Assembly (NCBI RefSeq): GCF_020740795.1
Contig: NC_067285.1
Location: forward strand, 16,918,001-16,982,000
DNA: 64,000 bases
From: Apus apus
Taxonomy: Eukaryota > Chordata > Aves > Apodiformes > Apodidae
Direction: 5' to 3'
In this document: positions 25,501 through 33,669 of the stretch, one piece after another
How positions within the stretch are numbered: position 1 is the first letter of the stretch
Layout of the letters: every line of letters starts with the position of its first letter
Position numbers and translations under genes: made by a program
Notes under the pieces: model-generated
The model's input: only the letters and a program-made list of their open reading frames with translations
Database searches by the model: none
Told to the model about the DNA's origin: nothing

Positions 25501-26772
25501 ACTGCCACTTAGTAATCCAAACATCTTGGATTAATCAATTGCAACCCTAGACAGAACCAAGCCCGCTCACTTCAGGCTTCTGAAAAACAGCAACTTAAAA
25601 CACAGTAAGGGTATGAATATTGGATGCAACTGACAGCAGACAGAGATGTCAGCTGCGGCTACCAAAACAGGGCACTGCAGACTCCCCAGCACTGCACCTG
25701 CAGGAGGCACATCCAGAAAAGGCATCTAACCTCTCCCCTGGGGTAACCTCTCCTCTAACCCTCTCCACTGGGGTAAAAGCACATTAGTGAACCAGAGTTC
25801 ACGTTGACACTCGATTACATCATGTAGCTGAATAAAAAAAAGACAGGGTTTTTAAATTAAGAAAACAAAAACAAAGAAGTCTTACTCACAAAATCCCAAC
25901 TCATGGCTCGTGATCTCAGCCCTAATCTTGCTACCCTCTCAGAAACGTCACACCCATCCTTCCCTTTATCTGCCCAGCACACATGTCTGTGTTCATGTCT
26001 GCTCACGGCCCAGATGTGGCCCGAAAGAGTGCTCATTTTGGTACAAATTTCTCTGGGAGGGTCTGACGGGAGCATGGCATCTAGAACAAGACTTGAGGAG
26101 CTGTCCTGGCTGGAAAGGTGCCATGTGGGACGTCAGCATGTTTCACTGCAAAACGCTTTTCACACCTTGCTGCGGTGTTTCAGGCTTTGAATACCCACTC
26201 GGGGGAAAATCACTGAGTAGATACAATCAGCTTCAAGTCTAGCCTTCCTTGTAAAACCAATGACAATGAGTATTTGCATACACTGCTCAGCAAACACCCC
26301 TAACAAAGAGAAAAGACCCCCACAATCTACTGCCCCCTTATTGAAGCTCTAACACTATAAAAGAAGCAGGAGTAAAACAGCACACCACGACGGCGAGGAT
26401 TAGAGCTTTGTGGGGCTCCACGGAAAAAAAACAACACACCGAAAGCCGACCCATGTGGGTCCGACCCGACTTTCGAAGCCCTTCTCAAGGCCTGCGGGCC
26501 GCCCAGCCCGGCCCGCCAGACCCGGCCCGCTGCCGCCCGAGCAGCCCTCGGACGGCCCCGGGTCAGCGGCCGCGACCTCCCGGCTGCCCGCCCGCCGCAC
26601 GGGAGAGCGGCTCGGCCCCCTCCCCGCACAGGCAGGGCCTGGCCCCTCCGCCAGCCCCGCCCCGCCGCGATGAAGGCCGCGGCCTCCACCGAGGCCTGTC
26701 CGCCCCTGCCGGGCCCGCTCCCGCCCGGGCCGCACTCACGCTCGCGGAGAGGCGCAGCTGGTTGGGCACCAT
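4511..26772 (-). CDS. FRA10AC1: FRA10AC1, nuclear splicing-associated protein (complete, 14 coding exons)
   Basis: Join (- strand, 5' to 3'): 26772-26740, 24292-24216, 22252-22160, 22077-22032, 20469-20393, 19721-19638, 19170-19086, 13964-13919, 9778-9665, 8668-8626, 7151-7027, 6429-6391, 5097-5013, 4553-4511. The sum is 990 nt, 329 residues plus TGA. All 13 junctions use GT/AG and phases match. The product aligns along its length with human FRA10AC1 (315 aa): HGHGGYDSDFSDEE near the N-terminus, F-H-L-I-A-M-D-A, K-K-Y-Y-D-K-L-F-K-E-Y-C-I-A-D-L-S, F-G-F-R-W-R, G-L-K-S-W-E-V-N-F-G-Y and E-E-F-D-E-Y-F-Q-D-L-F-L at the end. Cys185, Cys190, Cys221 and Cys224 form a possible zinc-binding set. Residues 233-274 are Lys-rich and NLS-like, followed by an acidic Ser/Asp segment (275-290). 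In humans the protein is linked to the spliceosome, loss of function causes a neurodevelopmental disorder, and its promoter carries the FRA10A fragile-site repeat. Confidence 0.95.
5013..5097 (-). CDS. FRA10AC1: FRA10AC1 coding exon 13
   Basis: 85 nt. Acceptor TTTTTTAACAG, donor CG|GTTAGT. It encodes residues 288-316 with F-W-K-G-P-L-Q-E-A-D-E-K-S, matching the human L-W-K-G-P-L-P-E-T-D-E-K-S segment. The phase (2 in, 2 out) fits both neighbours. Confidence 0.95.
6391..6429 (-). CDS. FRA10AC1: FRA10AC1 coding exon 12 (39-nt small exon)
   Basis: 39 nt between CTTTCCAG and G|GTAAAG. It encodes an acidic run, H-V-S-S-E-D-S-D-N-S-D-K. Its length is a multiple of three, so skipping it would keep the frame and remove 13 residues of the acidic linker. 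Confidence 0.85.
7027..7151 (-). CDS. FRA10AC1: FRA10AC1 coding exon 11 (Lys-rich)
   Basis: 125 nt. Acceptor T-run then AAAG, donor G|GTAAAT. It encodes residues 233-274, starting R-R-K-E-V-K and ending in a Lys-rich K-K-K-S-K-K-K-P-H-K tract. This is the probable nuclear localisation region and corresponds to the basic segment of the human protein. Confidence 0.93.
8626..8668 (-). CDS. FRA10AC1: FRA10AC1 coding exon 10
   Basis: 43 nt between TTTTTCAG and CG|GTAATG. It encodes R-L-C-P-D-C-S-Y-K-L-N-F-H-H-R, with a C-x2-C pair (Cys221, Cys224). The human counterpart is L-C-Q-E-C-S-I-K-L-N-F-H-H-R. Confidence 0.95.
8822..8839 (+). repeat. Poly(A) tract, A18
   Basis: Uninterrupted run of A on the + strand, in the FRA10AC1 intron between coding exons 9 and 10. 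I see no SINE body next to it. Confidence 0.9.
9665..9778 (-). CDS. FRA10AC1: FRA10AC1 coding exon 9
   Basis: 114 nt between TTTAAAG and A|GTAAGT. It encodes G-Q-F-S-C-G-N-K-H-C-D-E-K-E-G followed by the strongly conserved L-K-S-W-E-V-N-F-G-Y-V-E-H-G-E-K-R-N-A-L-V-K-L core. It contains the first Cys pair (185, 190). Confidence 0.97.
12451..12560 (-). mobile_element. CR1 LINE 3' end fragment (old)
   Basis: The + strand reads like the reverse complement of a CR1 3' end: CATAGAATCATGGAATGG, then TTTGGGTT, an A-A-A-G-A-T-C-A-T-C block and GGGCAGGGACACCTCCCACT. Divergence is high and the right edge is uncertain. It sits inside FRA10AC1 intron 8. Confidence 0.8.
13006..13023 (-). promoter_or_regulatory. 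CTCF-like binding motif
   Basis: The + strand reads TTGCGCCCCCTAGTGGTG. Its reverse complement contains CCACTAGGGGGCGC, an excellent match to the CTCF core. It stands in otherwise AT-rich intron sequence of FRA10AC1. Motif orientation is toward lower coordinates. Occupancy cannot be seen from sequence. Confidence 0.6.
13919..13964 (-). CDS. FRA10AC1: FRA10AC1 coding exon 8
   Basis: 46 nt between GTTAACAG and AAAG|GTAATG. It encodes F-G-F-R-W-R-H-E-K-E-V-I-S-G-K and one base of Gly181. It matches human F-G-F-R-W-R-V-E-K-E-V-I-S-G-K with one substitution. Confidence 0.96.
17053..17072 (+). repeat. ATGC microsatellite
   Basis: Short imperfect tetranucleotide run (ATGCGTGCATGCATGCATG) inside FRA10AC1 intron 7. 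The alternating purine/pyrimidine pattern is typical of a neutral simple repeat. Confidence 0.8.
17482..17705 (-). mobile_element. CR1 LINE 3' end fragment
   Basis: The + strand starts ACAGAATCACAGAACAG, then CTTGGAAGGGACTTC, AAAAGATCATCTGGTCCAGC and, further on, CCAGTGATGGGGATT. These are hallmarks of the reverse complement of a CR1 terminal region. It lies in FRA10AC1 intron 7, in the same orientation as the gene. Confidence 0.85.
18158..18172 (+). repeat. Poly(A) tract, A15
   Basis: Uninterrupted A run on the + strand in FRA10AC1 intron 7, after a C/T-rich segment. No mobile element body was recognised. Confidence 0.9.
19086..19170 (-). CDS. FRA10AC1: FRA10AC1 coding exon 7
   Basis: 85 nt between GTTAAAG and AAG|GTATG. 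It encodes residues 138-165, including K-K-Y-Y-D-K-L-F-K-E-Y-C-I-A-D-L-S, almost identical to human. Confidence 0.96.
19638..19721 (-). CDS. FRA10AC1: FRA10AC1 coding exon 6
   Basis: 84 nt between GTTATAG and TG|GTACCT. It encodes N-D-K-T-D-L-D-V-I-R-E-N-H-R-F-L-W-N-E-D-D-type sequence (residues 110-136), the conserved core also seen in human. Confidence 0.95.
20393..20469 (-). CDS. FRA10AC1: FRA10AC1 coding exon 5
   Basis: 77 nt between TTTATTCAG and GG|GTAAGA. It encodes Y-E-R-H-K-K-L-V-N-D-Y-I-L-Y-Y-G-G-K (residues 84-101 onward), matching human Y-Q-R-H-T-K-F-V-N-D-Y-I-L-Y-Y-G-G-K. Confidence 0.96.
22032..22077 (-). CDS. FRA10AC1: FRA10AC1 coding exon 4
   Basis: 46 nt between TTAACAG and GCC|GTATCC. 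It encodes E-E-A-R-K-R-R-F-H-L-I-A-M-D-A, identical to human except one residue. The intron between this exon and exon 3 is only 82 bp (22078-22159). Confidence 0.96.
22160..22252 (-). CDS. FRA10AC1: FRA10AC1 coding exon 3
   Basis: 93 nt between CTTCAG and AG|GTATCT. It encodes residues 38-67, including E-D-S-L-L-I-K-P-F-Q-K-A-K. This is more divergent than later exons but recognisable as the human E-D-D-L-L-L-Q-K-P-F-Q-K region. Confidence 0.92.
22362..22418. repeat. AT-rich simple repeat with a small hairpin
   Basis: The unit TTTTAATGTT recurs three times around an ATT trinucleotide run. TAATGTTTA and TAAACATT can pair across a ten-base loop. It lies in a FRA10AC1 intron and looks like ordinary AT-rich simple sequence. 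Confidence 0.5.
24216..24292 (-). CDS. FRA10AC1: FRA10AC1 coding exon 2
   Basis: 77 nt between ATTTTCAG and AG|GTAAAG. It encodes A-H-G-H-G-G-Y-D-S-D-F-S-D-E-E and onward. The codon at the position of the human initiator Met is GCA (Ala12). The ATG triplets inside this exon are out of frame, so translation must begin in an upstream exon. Confidence 0.95.
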
Positions 26773-27540
26773 AGCGGCGGTGCGGCCCGCCCGCCCGGCG
26801 GGGGCAGCTGGCTGGGGATGCAGGCGAGCACCGTCTCCGCCTCCCGGCTCTGGTCGCCGGCCGCTGCGCTTCTCCGCGGGCTGCTCCCGCGGGCTCCTCC
26901 CGGAAACCGCGGCAGAGGCGGAGCAGGGCCGCGCCGGGGCTGCCTCCCTCGTCGCTGGCGGGCGCGGGGCAGAGAGGCGAGAGCCCGCGGGGCTGCGGCG
27001 GGGGAGGGCGAGGGCAAGGCGCGCCGGCAGGGGAGGGGAAAGGCGTTCATCATGTTCAGTGGGCCGGGGGAGTCTCCCTGCCCGGGAACTCGGTACGCAG
27101 CCCCGGCTGCGGCGGTCTCCGCCTCTGGGAAGGTAGGACTCGGGCGGAGTGGTTCCCAGAGATGCCTTAACGAGCCCCTCTCCTCGTCCCGCTGCGACCC
27201 CGCACGAGCCCCGGTGCTTGCGGGGAGATGGGCTCCCTGCTGGAGGAGCTGAGCTGGGGCCGGAGGGTTGCGGGACGTGCTCAGCCCCGGCTGCGGGCAC
27301 CGAGGGCAGCGGGGCCCGGCGCAAAGGGTCCCTCGGGGAGGGGTCGGGAGGCGGGCGGGCTCTGGAGGAGGCTCCTGAGGGAGGCAGGGCCCTGGGCGGC
27401 TGCTCCTTGGCGGGCGGGCGCTGCCAGACCTCCCCGGGGCCGGGCGGCGTGCGGGGGGTGTGCGCTGCTGGCACCGCGGCACAGACCTCGCTCACAGCCG
27501 TGTTAGCGCCGTGGCAGCCTCGGCAAGGTAATGTGCAACA
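26450..27540. promoter_or_regulatory. FRA10AC1: CpG island promoter of FRA10AC1
   Basis: About 1.1 kb of strongly GC-rich, CpG-dense sequence in a window that is otherwise AT-rich, with sharp edges. It covers FRA10AC1 coding exon 1 (26740-26772) and extends 5' of it on the - strand. No TATA box is evident, as usual for such promoters. The many long ORFs in all frames are by-products of the GC content. There is no long CGG tract; I see only scattered units of two or so. Confidence 0.9.
26740..26772 (-). CDS. FRA10AC1: FRA10AC1 coding exon 1 (start codon)
   Basis: ATG at 26772-26770 in a strong context (G at -3, G at +4), followed by eleven codons M-V-P-N-Q-L-R-L-S-A-S, then donor AGC|GTGAGT at 26739. 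It joins in frame to exon 2. It lies in the CpG island expected of a housekeeping promoter. The exon is short, and I chose it because no in-frame ATG exists in exon 2. Confidence 0.8.
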
Positions 27541-30500
27541 TCGGCTTCCAGATGTTCTAGCGGTTTCTCTTATTTTCAGTCGTATCTCACAGTTAGAAGA
27601 AGGAGAGGCAGTATGTGACCCAGTTTCTCTTTGAGGACCAGCGGCAACTGGGTGATGAGTTTGGGAGCCTGTGGGCTGCATCAGAGAAAGGAGCTTTCTA
27701 AACCAAAACTGCTTGCTTATGAGCCAGCTGGGAAATACCAGCCTGTATCCAGTGTCATCAGATACAGCAAGTAGCTGTCAAGGAGTTTTTATTGTTTCCC
27801 ATCAAATATTAGGGCGCACAATACCTGAACCAGTTACTAATTCCTGGGCTCTTAAACCGCAGATAAACTTAATACAGGGAAATTTTCGGAATTGAAATAC
27901 TACTACTGTCATTGTAACATAAAAATTGTAAAACTTAAGTTGTGGGTAGTTGCTGTTAAGCAGTAAGACAATCACACCCCATAGGTGACCGTGTACCTCC
28001 TTATCTTGGCTACCAATTCTCAGTGTTGAAAGGATTTTTTCCTCTGACCTAGTATTTGTGTTATTATGTTATTATGCTGAAGGGATGTAAAGGTGATGCT
28101 GAAGTGTCATGTGGAAAGGAACTCAGTGGCAATAGGTTTATTTGAGTGTATGCGGTGTTCTGCTGAAGTCCTGCTGAATGTGGCCCGTTTCCTCTGAAGA
28201 GCAGAGACTCCATTGCAAAAATGGAATTGTCCTAATTAATAATTTAAATATTTCAAAATAAATAATGTATACCCAAGAAGCTGTAATAGCAAGCATCTTT
28301 TTGTTGTTCTTCTCTTATGGAAATGGCAGACTGCTTTAGTGTGAATGAATCCTGACATGATTCTAGAAACTGGGCCAGCATATTATTGATTATGCACTTT
28401 GAAGAAAAGTGGGAAAGGTAGAGGGACATTTTACAGTTCTTGAATCTCTTGGCATTGTGCTGTGGCCATAAAAGCCTGCATATAGAAAAAATAAAGTTTC
28501 TGGGACAGAGGAAAATTCTGCAGTGAGTCCAACTATAGCTTGTGTTGTAGATGCTGAAGTTTATAAACAGCTTTTCTGAGAACAGCAGCTAGAGAATTTC
28601 AACTTACATGTTATACTTTTCTGATGCCTGACCGTACTGCTTCCAAACATCACTTGACCACTTTTTTACATATGGGCTGCAGTAAGCTACAGCTGGGGAA
28701 TTGGGTCAGAAATGGCCTCCTAAATAAATTGGAATTTGAAGCTGGACCTGTCCTTAGACCTTGGTATATGGGTTACAGTTTGATCCTATGGACATATCTC
28801 CGTGGTTTAAATCTAGCAGCAATATGCATTGACACCAAAAAGGACACTTCACTCATCTGAGTCCCACCATACTGAAGGATATGGGAAAAAGAAGAGGTGG
28901 GAGGTGCTACAGTTTAAGTTGGATTTCAATGGTTGTATAACCAAACCTTTTCCATTAGAGGTAATTCAGTCTAAGGGTTATCTGCTGCTGAACTGGCGCT
29001 AGTGCTTGTCTGACCTCTTTGGCTGAACTGCAGTATTTGATTTTCTGCCAGTCTAGCTCCTCTGACTGTCCTGCTGTGGTGTCTGATAAGTAACAGTGCT
29101 GGTGCAAAAAAAGGTTAAGGATGGAGGGGTGGGACTGGAGGGAAGGAAGAGGTGAGAAACAAGGGTGGCCATTTCAGCAGCAGCTCTCTGTTAAATCAGT
29201 TTAGCAGTAATGTGAAATGATACTTTAAATTATAGTAGCTCTGAACTTCAGGGCCCACAAAGGAGATAACATCACTGTAGTTCTTACTTTACTTCTGTCC
29301 TGAATCTAGAAATGAGCTAAATATTAGCCCTAGTGTATCCAGAAAGCTTGTCAAACATTATTTTAAAAGTAATGTTTTCTCTCCCAAGTTTTAAAATCAG
29401 AGACATAGTCTTTATTCAACTTTAATCACTCAGTTTTGTGATGATCCGGTGTAAGAATTTCACAGAAAGTTTTGGGAAGAAGAAAGAAAAATTTCTTCTC
29501 CAAAATTTTTTTTAGGGCTATTCTTATAATACAACATAATAGCCCTCATTCTGAAATAATCCCAAGAGTTCATCAGCTGCTTCTCTGTGTTTACGTTTGT
29601 ACTGTCTTTATTCCAGTCAGCTATGTAATCTCAGATCATATTTTGTAGATCCTGGAGATAGCCTCAGTATTCAAAAAAGCCCTGGATAAAAAATACTTTA
29701 TTGAATTTACCTCTTCTCAGTCATCCAAATCCATTACATGTGTGGTAAAACTGTTGCTGACATCAAGAGATTTATGAATACATACTGATTTATGTAATTT
29801 GTACCAGACAGTAAAAGGTGCATTTTAACGTCTGGGATGTATGTTCAGTAGAGACCTCTCACCTTTGTACCATTTGGGGGTAGCATTATGTTTACTTAAG
29901 TAACCTGTTCATTTATGTATTTAATTCCTCCATATTTTTAGGGGAGGTGCTTTTATCAATGGGTAAGTACTAAAAGAAGGTCATGGAGATGCAGAATTCA
30001 AAGAAACATACTTGAGCTACTTATTGAGCTGTTCCTAAAATCTTCCAGTATAGGAGATCTCACAGCATAAATAGCTAAATCTATTAATCTCTTAGGTATA
30101 TGGTGTTTTTTTTCCTAGTATCTAAGACAAATCTCCTTTGTTGCTACTTGTAATAATTTTTTAATGCCCTGTACTAGTTGGTACAGAAAGCAAGAACTGA
30201 TCATCATTTGAGTAACAAATCTTTAAACACTGGAAGACATATATGCCCACAATTTTTCTTTTTTGAAGCTAAAGAAAATAGATCAATCAACCTTTCCATA
30301 TAGGTTACAGTTTTGAGGACTTGTATATGTTTTATTGCTCTTCTTCAGACTCTGGTTTTTCTCTGTATTTCCAAGAAACACTAAGCATAGCTGTTTAGTC
30401 CTTATCAATATTTAGCTAGGAAGAAATACCTCAACCTTACTGCAGGACATTATTGTCTCCTAAGACCTTCTGGTAAAGTTACTTAAACTCAAGAACCTCT

Positions 30501-30721
30501 TTTTTGTTTGGAAAAATTATTTTGGTTAGCCAATTAAAAAATTAGTCTGCAAGTCTGTTTTGCCAGTAAGCCAGAAGAGGCAGCTGCCACAGGTATGGAG
30601 AGCGAGAGCAAGGCAGTCAGTGACAAACTTTGTTAGAGCTGTTGGCGGAAGACACGTATTTGAGTTTGATTATGAGAAAGTAATGTGCATCCATCAAGAA
30701 TATTGGTAAAAGTGAGATTTA

Positions 30722-30830
30722 TAATCACAGAATCACCAAGGCTGGAAAAGACCTTTAAGTCCAGCCTATGACCTAACACCACCACATGCCCTCTAATCTT
30801 TCCTTTTTCTCCATTAAGCCACTTACTTTG
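30722..30830 (-). mobile_element. CR1 LINE 3' end fragment
   Basis: The + strand reads TAATCACAGAATCACCAAGG, then CTGGAAAAGACCTTTAAG and TCCAGCCTATGACCTAACAC. This is the usual reverse complement of a CR1 3' end. The right boundary is blurred by divergence. Confidence 0.8.
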
Positions 30831-31126
30831 TTGAAAAACAAGGAAATTAGACTTTCTACCATTACTTGATATTGGCACCTTCCTATCTTCTACATATCTA
30901 TGAAGTAAGTTGCCAAATAATTTATTTTTGTGTCTCCATAGTACAAACAGTCTTGTGGCATCTGTCGTGTTCCTGATTTTCATCTCCCTCTACATGAAGT
31001 CCCCTGGTAATTTGTGGAAAAGCAAGTAGAACTAAAAATGTACATTCACATATGCCAATAACATTGCATTCAGTAAGTGCAGTTCTTCTTTTAGATGTAC
31101 CTGCCTACAACTTCAGGGATCACTAG

Positions 31127-31385
31127 CACAGAATCACAGAATGATTAAGGTTGGAAGGGACCTTAAAGATCATCAGATTCCAACCTCCTTGCTATGAGCA
31201 GGGACACCTCCCACTAGAACAGGCTGCACAAGCCTCATCCAACCCAGCCTTAAACACCTCCCTGGAGGGGGCTTCCACAACCTCCCTGGGCAATCTATTC
31301 CAGTACCTTACTACCCTCATGGTGAAGCATTTCTTCCTAATGTCTAACCTATGCCTCCCAAAAAGCCCTGAGCTCACATCTTACT
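31127..31385 (-). mobile_element. CR1 LINE 3' end with ORF2 C-terminal remnant
   Basis: The + strand begins CACAGAATCACAGAATG, then GGTTGGAAGGGACCTT, AAAGATCATC and GGGACACCTCCCACT. The - strand is open over 31377-31192 and reads [20 protein letters not shown], followed by [17 protein letters not shown]. That is the highly recognisable C-terminus of the CR1 reverse transcriptase protein. The element is severely 5'-truncated, as most CR1 copies are. It is among the best-preserved repeats in the window. Confidence 0.93.
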
Positions 31386-33652
31386 TATGTCATGCCACTG
31401 GCTCCCAAGCTTAAGACTTCCTGACAGGGAAAACCAGGGGCTGTGCTGAGGAGCAATGGCTCATGCTCACCAGTTCCCATGACTGGGACTGGTCACTCCA
31501 GATTAGTCATTAAAGACAACCATCATTCTGGAATCTTCTAGAGGTTATGTAAAGAGAGCAGGCTGCTGAAGTACATGCTTACTTTGTCAATCTCAGTAAA
31601 TGGTATGTTCTACGGCAAAGGATATAAAATGTGGAATTTAACTAGGTACTAGATATCAATGCTGTTGTGCTCAAAGGCAAATGCAGTTTTATTTGTTTGG
31701 CTTATAAAGTAATTTAATAAATACAAGCACTTCTGAATTTTTTTTTTTTCCAAATAGAGTCAGTTACAAAAAATATCATAGACAAGCCTGTGCTATGTCC
31801 ATTATTTCGAGACCAGCTGTGCTGTTTTATGCTGTTTTGGAGTTGCAATTACCATTTCAGTGTGTAATCAGAAAAACTGTTAGAAAAGTGCTTTTGAAAA
31901 AATAGCATCTGATTGTCACCAGTTTCCTTCCTTGTTTCACAATCCCAGATCTTTGTATAAGTAATGTCAACCATTCTATTATATTGTATTTGTTAATAAG
32001 ATAAAATATAGATAATAATATGATACCTAATCCTATTACAAGAGTATAGAATTTTCAGAATTCAAATTATCAATGGAAATTTTCATCTTAATTATTCCAT
32101 TGGAGATCAACGTCAAATACACCATGTAGTCACAAAATTTCTTAAGGCTTCCAGTATGATAAACAATTTAGAAAACTTGGTTCTTTTGAATATTTGTCCC
32201 TGATTCTTTATAAGTAAAGGCAGAGCTGACAGATGGTGAAGTTTTAGAGGGCTATGTGAAGGAGAACTTGACCCATGGAGATTTCTTATTCCAGGCTCCT
32301 GTACTTCTAGGGTGAACAAACCACTCCAAACCTCCACAGGTACTTATTGCCAAATGCAATGTCTGACTTATCTGAAGGCAGTGGTTCTGTTAGCCATCTA
32401 TAGAGCACTTTGATAACAAAGTTTGGGAATAAACACTAATCCGAAGCTCAAGAAGAACACAGTACGCATCTCAAATTCCAGTTTAAGCTTGCTCTGCTGA
32501 TAGAAAAAAAATAAACAAAGGCTTTTATTCAAAATGGCATTGACACTTCCAGTTGATGTGAAAATCTCCAAGATGAAAAATATGAGGATATTGCTTCATT
32601 ATCATAGACTGAGTTGGTTTAAGTCATGCTCAACACTTTATTTGATGGCAACATCACTTATGCTCTCAACATGCCAGTGAATCACAGAGAAATGAAGACT
32701 TGTAACTGGTTTAATTTCTGATATCTATTTTAGTTTCCTTGACTATGAAACAGTACTCACTGTAATATCTTGAAAACCAGATTGTTTCATTCATTCTGTT
32801 GCAGTTAAGGCAACACTGATAGCAACAACCTTGATCCTAAAATTTCTGTGAAGTTCAAAAAATATTATTAAAATAAACTAAGCTGCAAGCCCTTGTTAGT
32901 ATCTGTATTGTAAATAAAGCCAGTATGACCCGGTAAAAACTAATTGATTCAGGTATGGAAATAATAAAGCAGACGTGCTCAAAAAATAGTTAGTGGAAGC
33001 AATCTCCCATATTGTCTCTACAGTTTACTTTTTGTTAAAAAAAAAACACCCAAGAATTTACCTAATAAATTTCCTAAAGAAATATAATGTAGTCTCATGT
33101 CTATTGTCCTTTAATTGTCATTGCTAGTGCTGTGTTTGTTGTGTGGCAGGTAATTTTGGTCTCCAGAGCTTACAGTCTGGCAGCTCTGCTGAGAGCAAAG
33201 CTTGCTAAAAGATTACACATGCATGTAGGCATGAATAAACAAGGGTAGTGACTTCAGCCTACCAAGAATTTAAATAAAAAGTAATTATCAATATGCACAA
33301 AATACTACTACTTAGCTTTATCAACTTGTATTGAAAAAAATTGAATACAGAAACTAACTCCTCCAGTGTGTGCCAGTTTTCATTTGAGGAGATTTAAGCA
33401 GTGCATTATGCTTAAATTCCCCAAAGTATGAACATTTTCCTAAGAGAGCCAAGAATGCTTAATCCTGCTTTTATGTCTAGATCTGTTATGATGAAAAGTG
33501 ACTAATGGCATTTAAATACATTAATCCAAGAAAAAAAGGAAATCTGTTTTTTCCAGTTTGATATCAGAGTAGTTATATGAGGGAAAAAATGAAATAAAAC
33601 AATAAAGCAAGAGACAAGAAAAATACAGTAAAGTGGAAATGAAAATAACAAC

Positions 33653-33669
33653 GAACCAACCAACCAACA
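33653..33669 (+). repeat. AACC simple repeat
   Basis: About four copies of a C-A-A-C unit (CGAACCAACCAACCAACAAC) in intergenic DNA. Confidence 0.7.

Noticed and set aside
26327-27681. Many long overlapping ORFs (up to 372 codons) on both strands in the CpG island
   Set aside because: They arise because GC-rich sequence has few stop codons. The products are Pro/Ala/Arg/Gly-rich with no domain, they overlap each other in every frame, and the only supported coding piece is the 33-nt FRA10AC1 exon 1.
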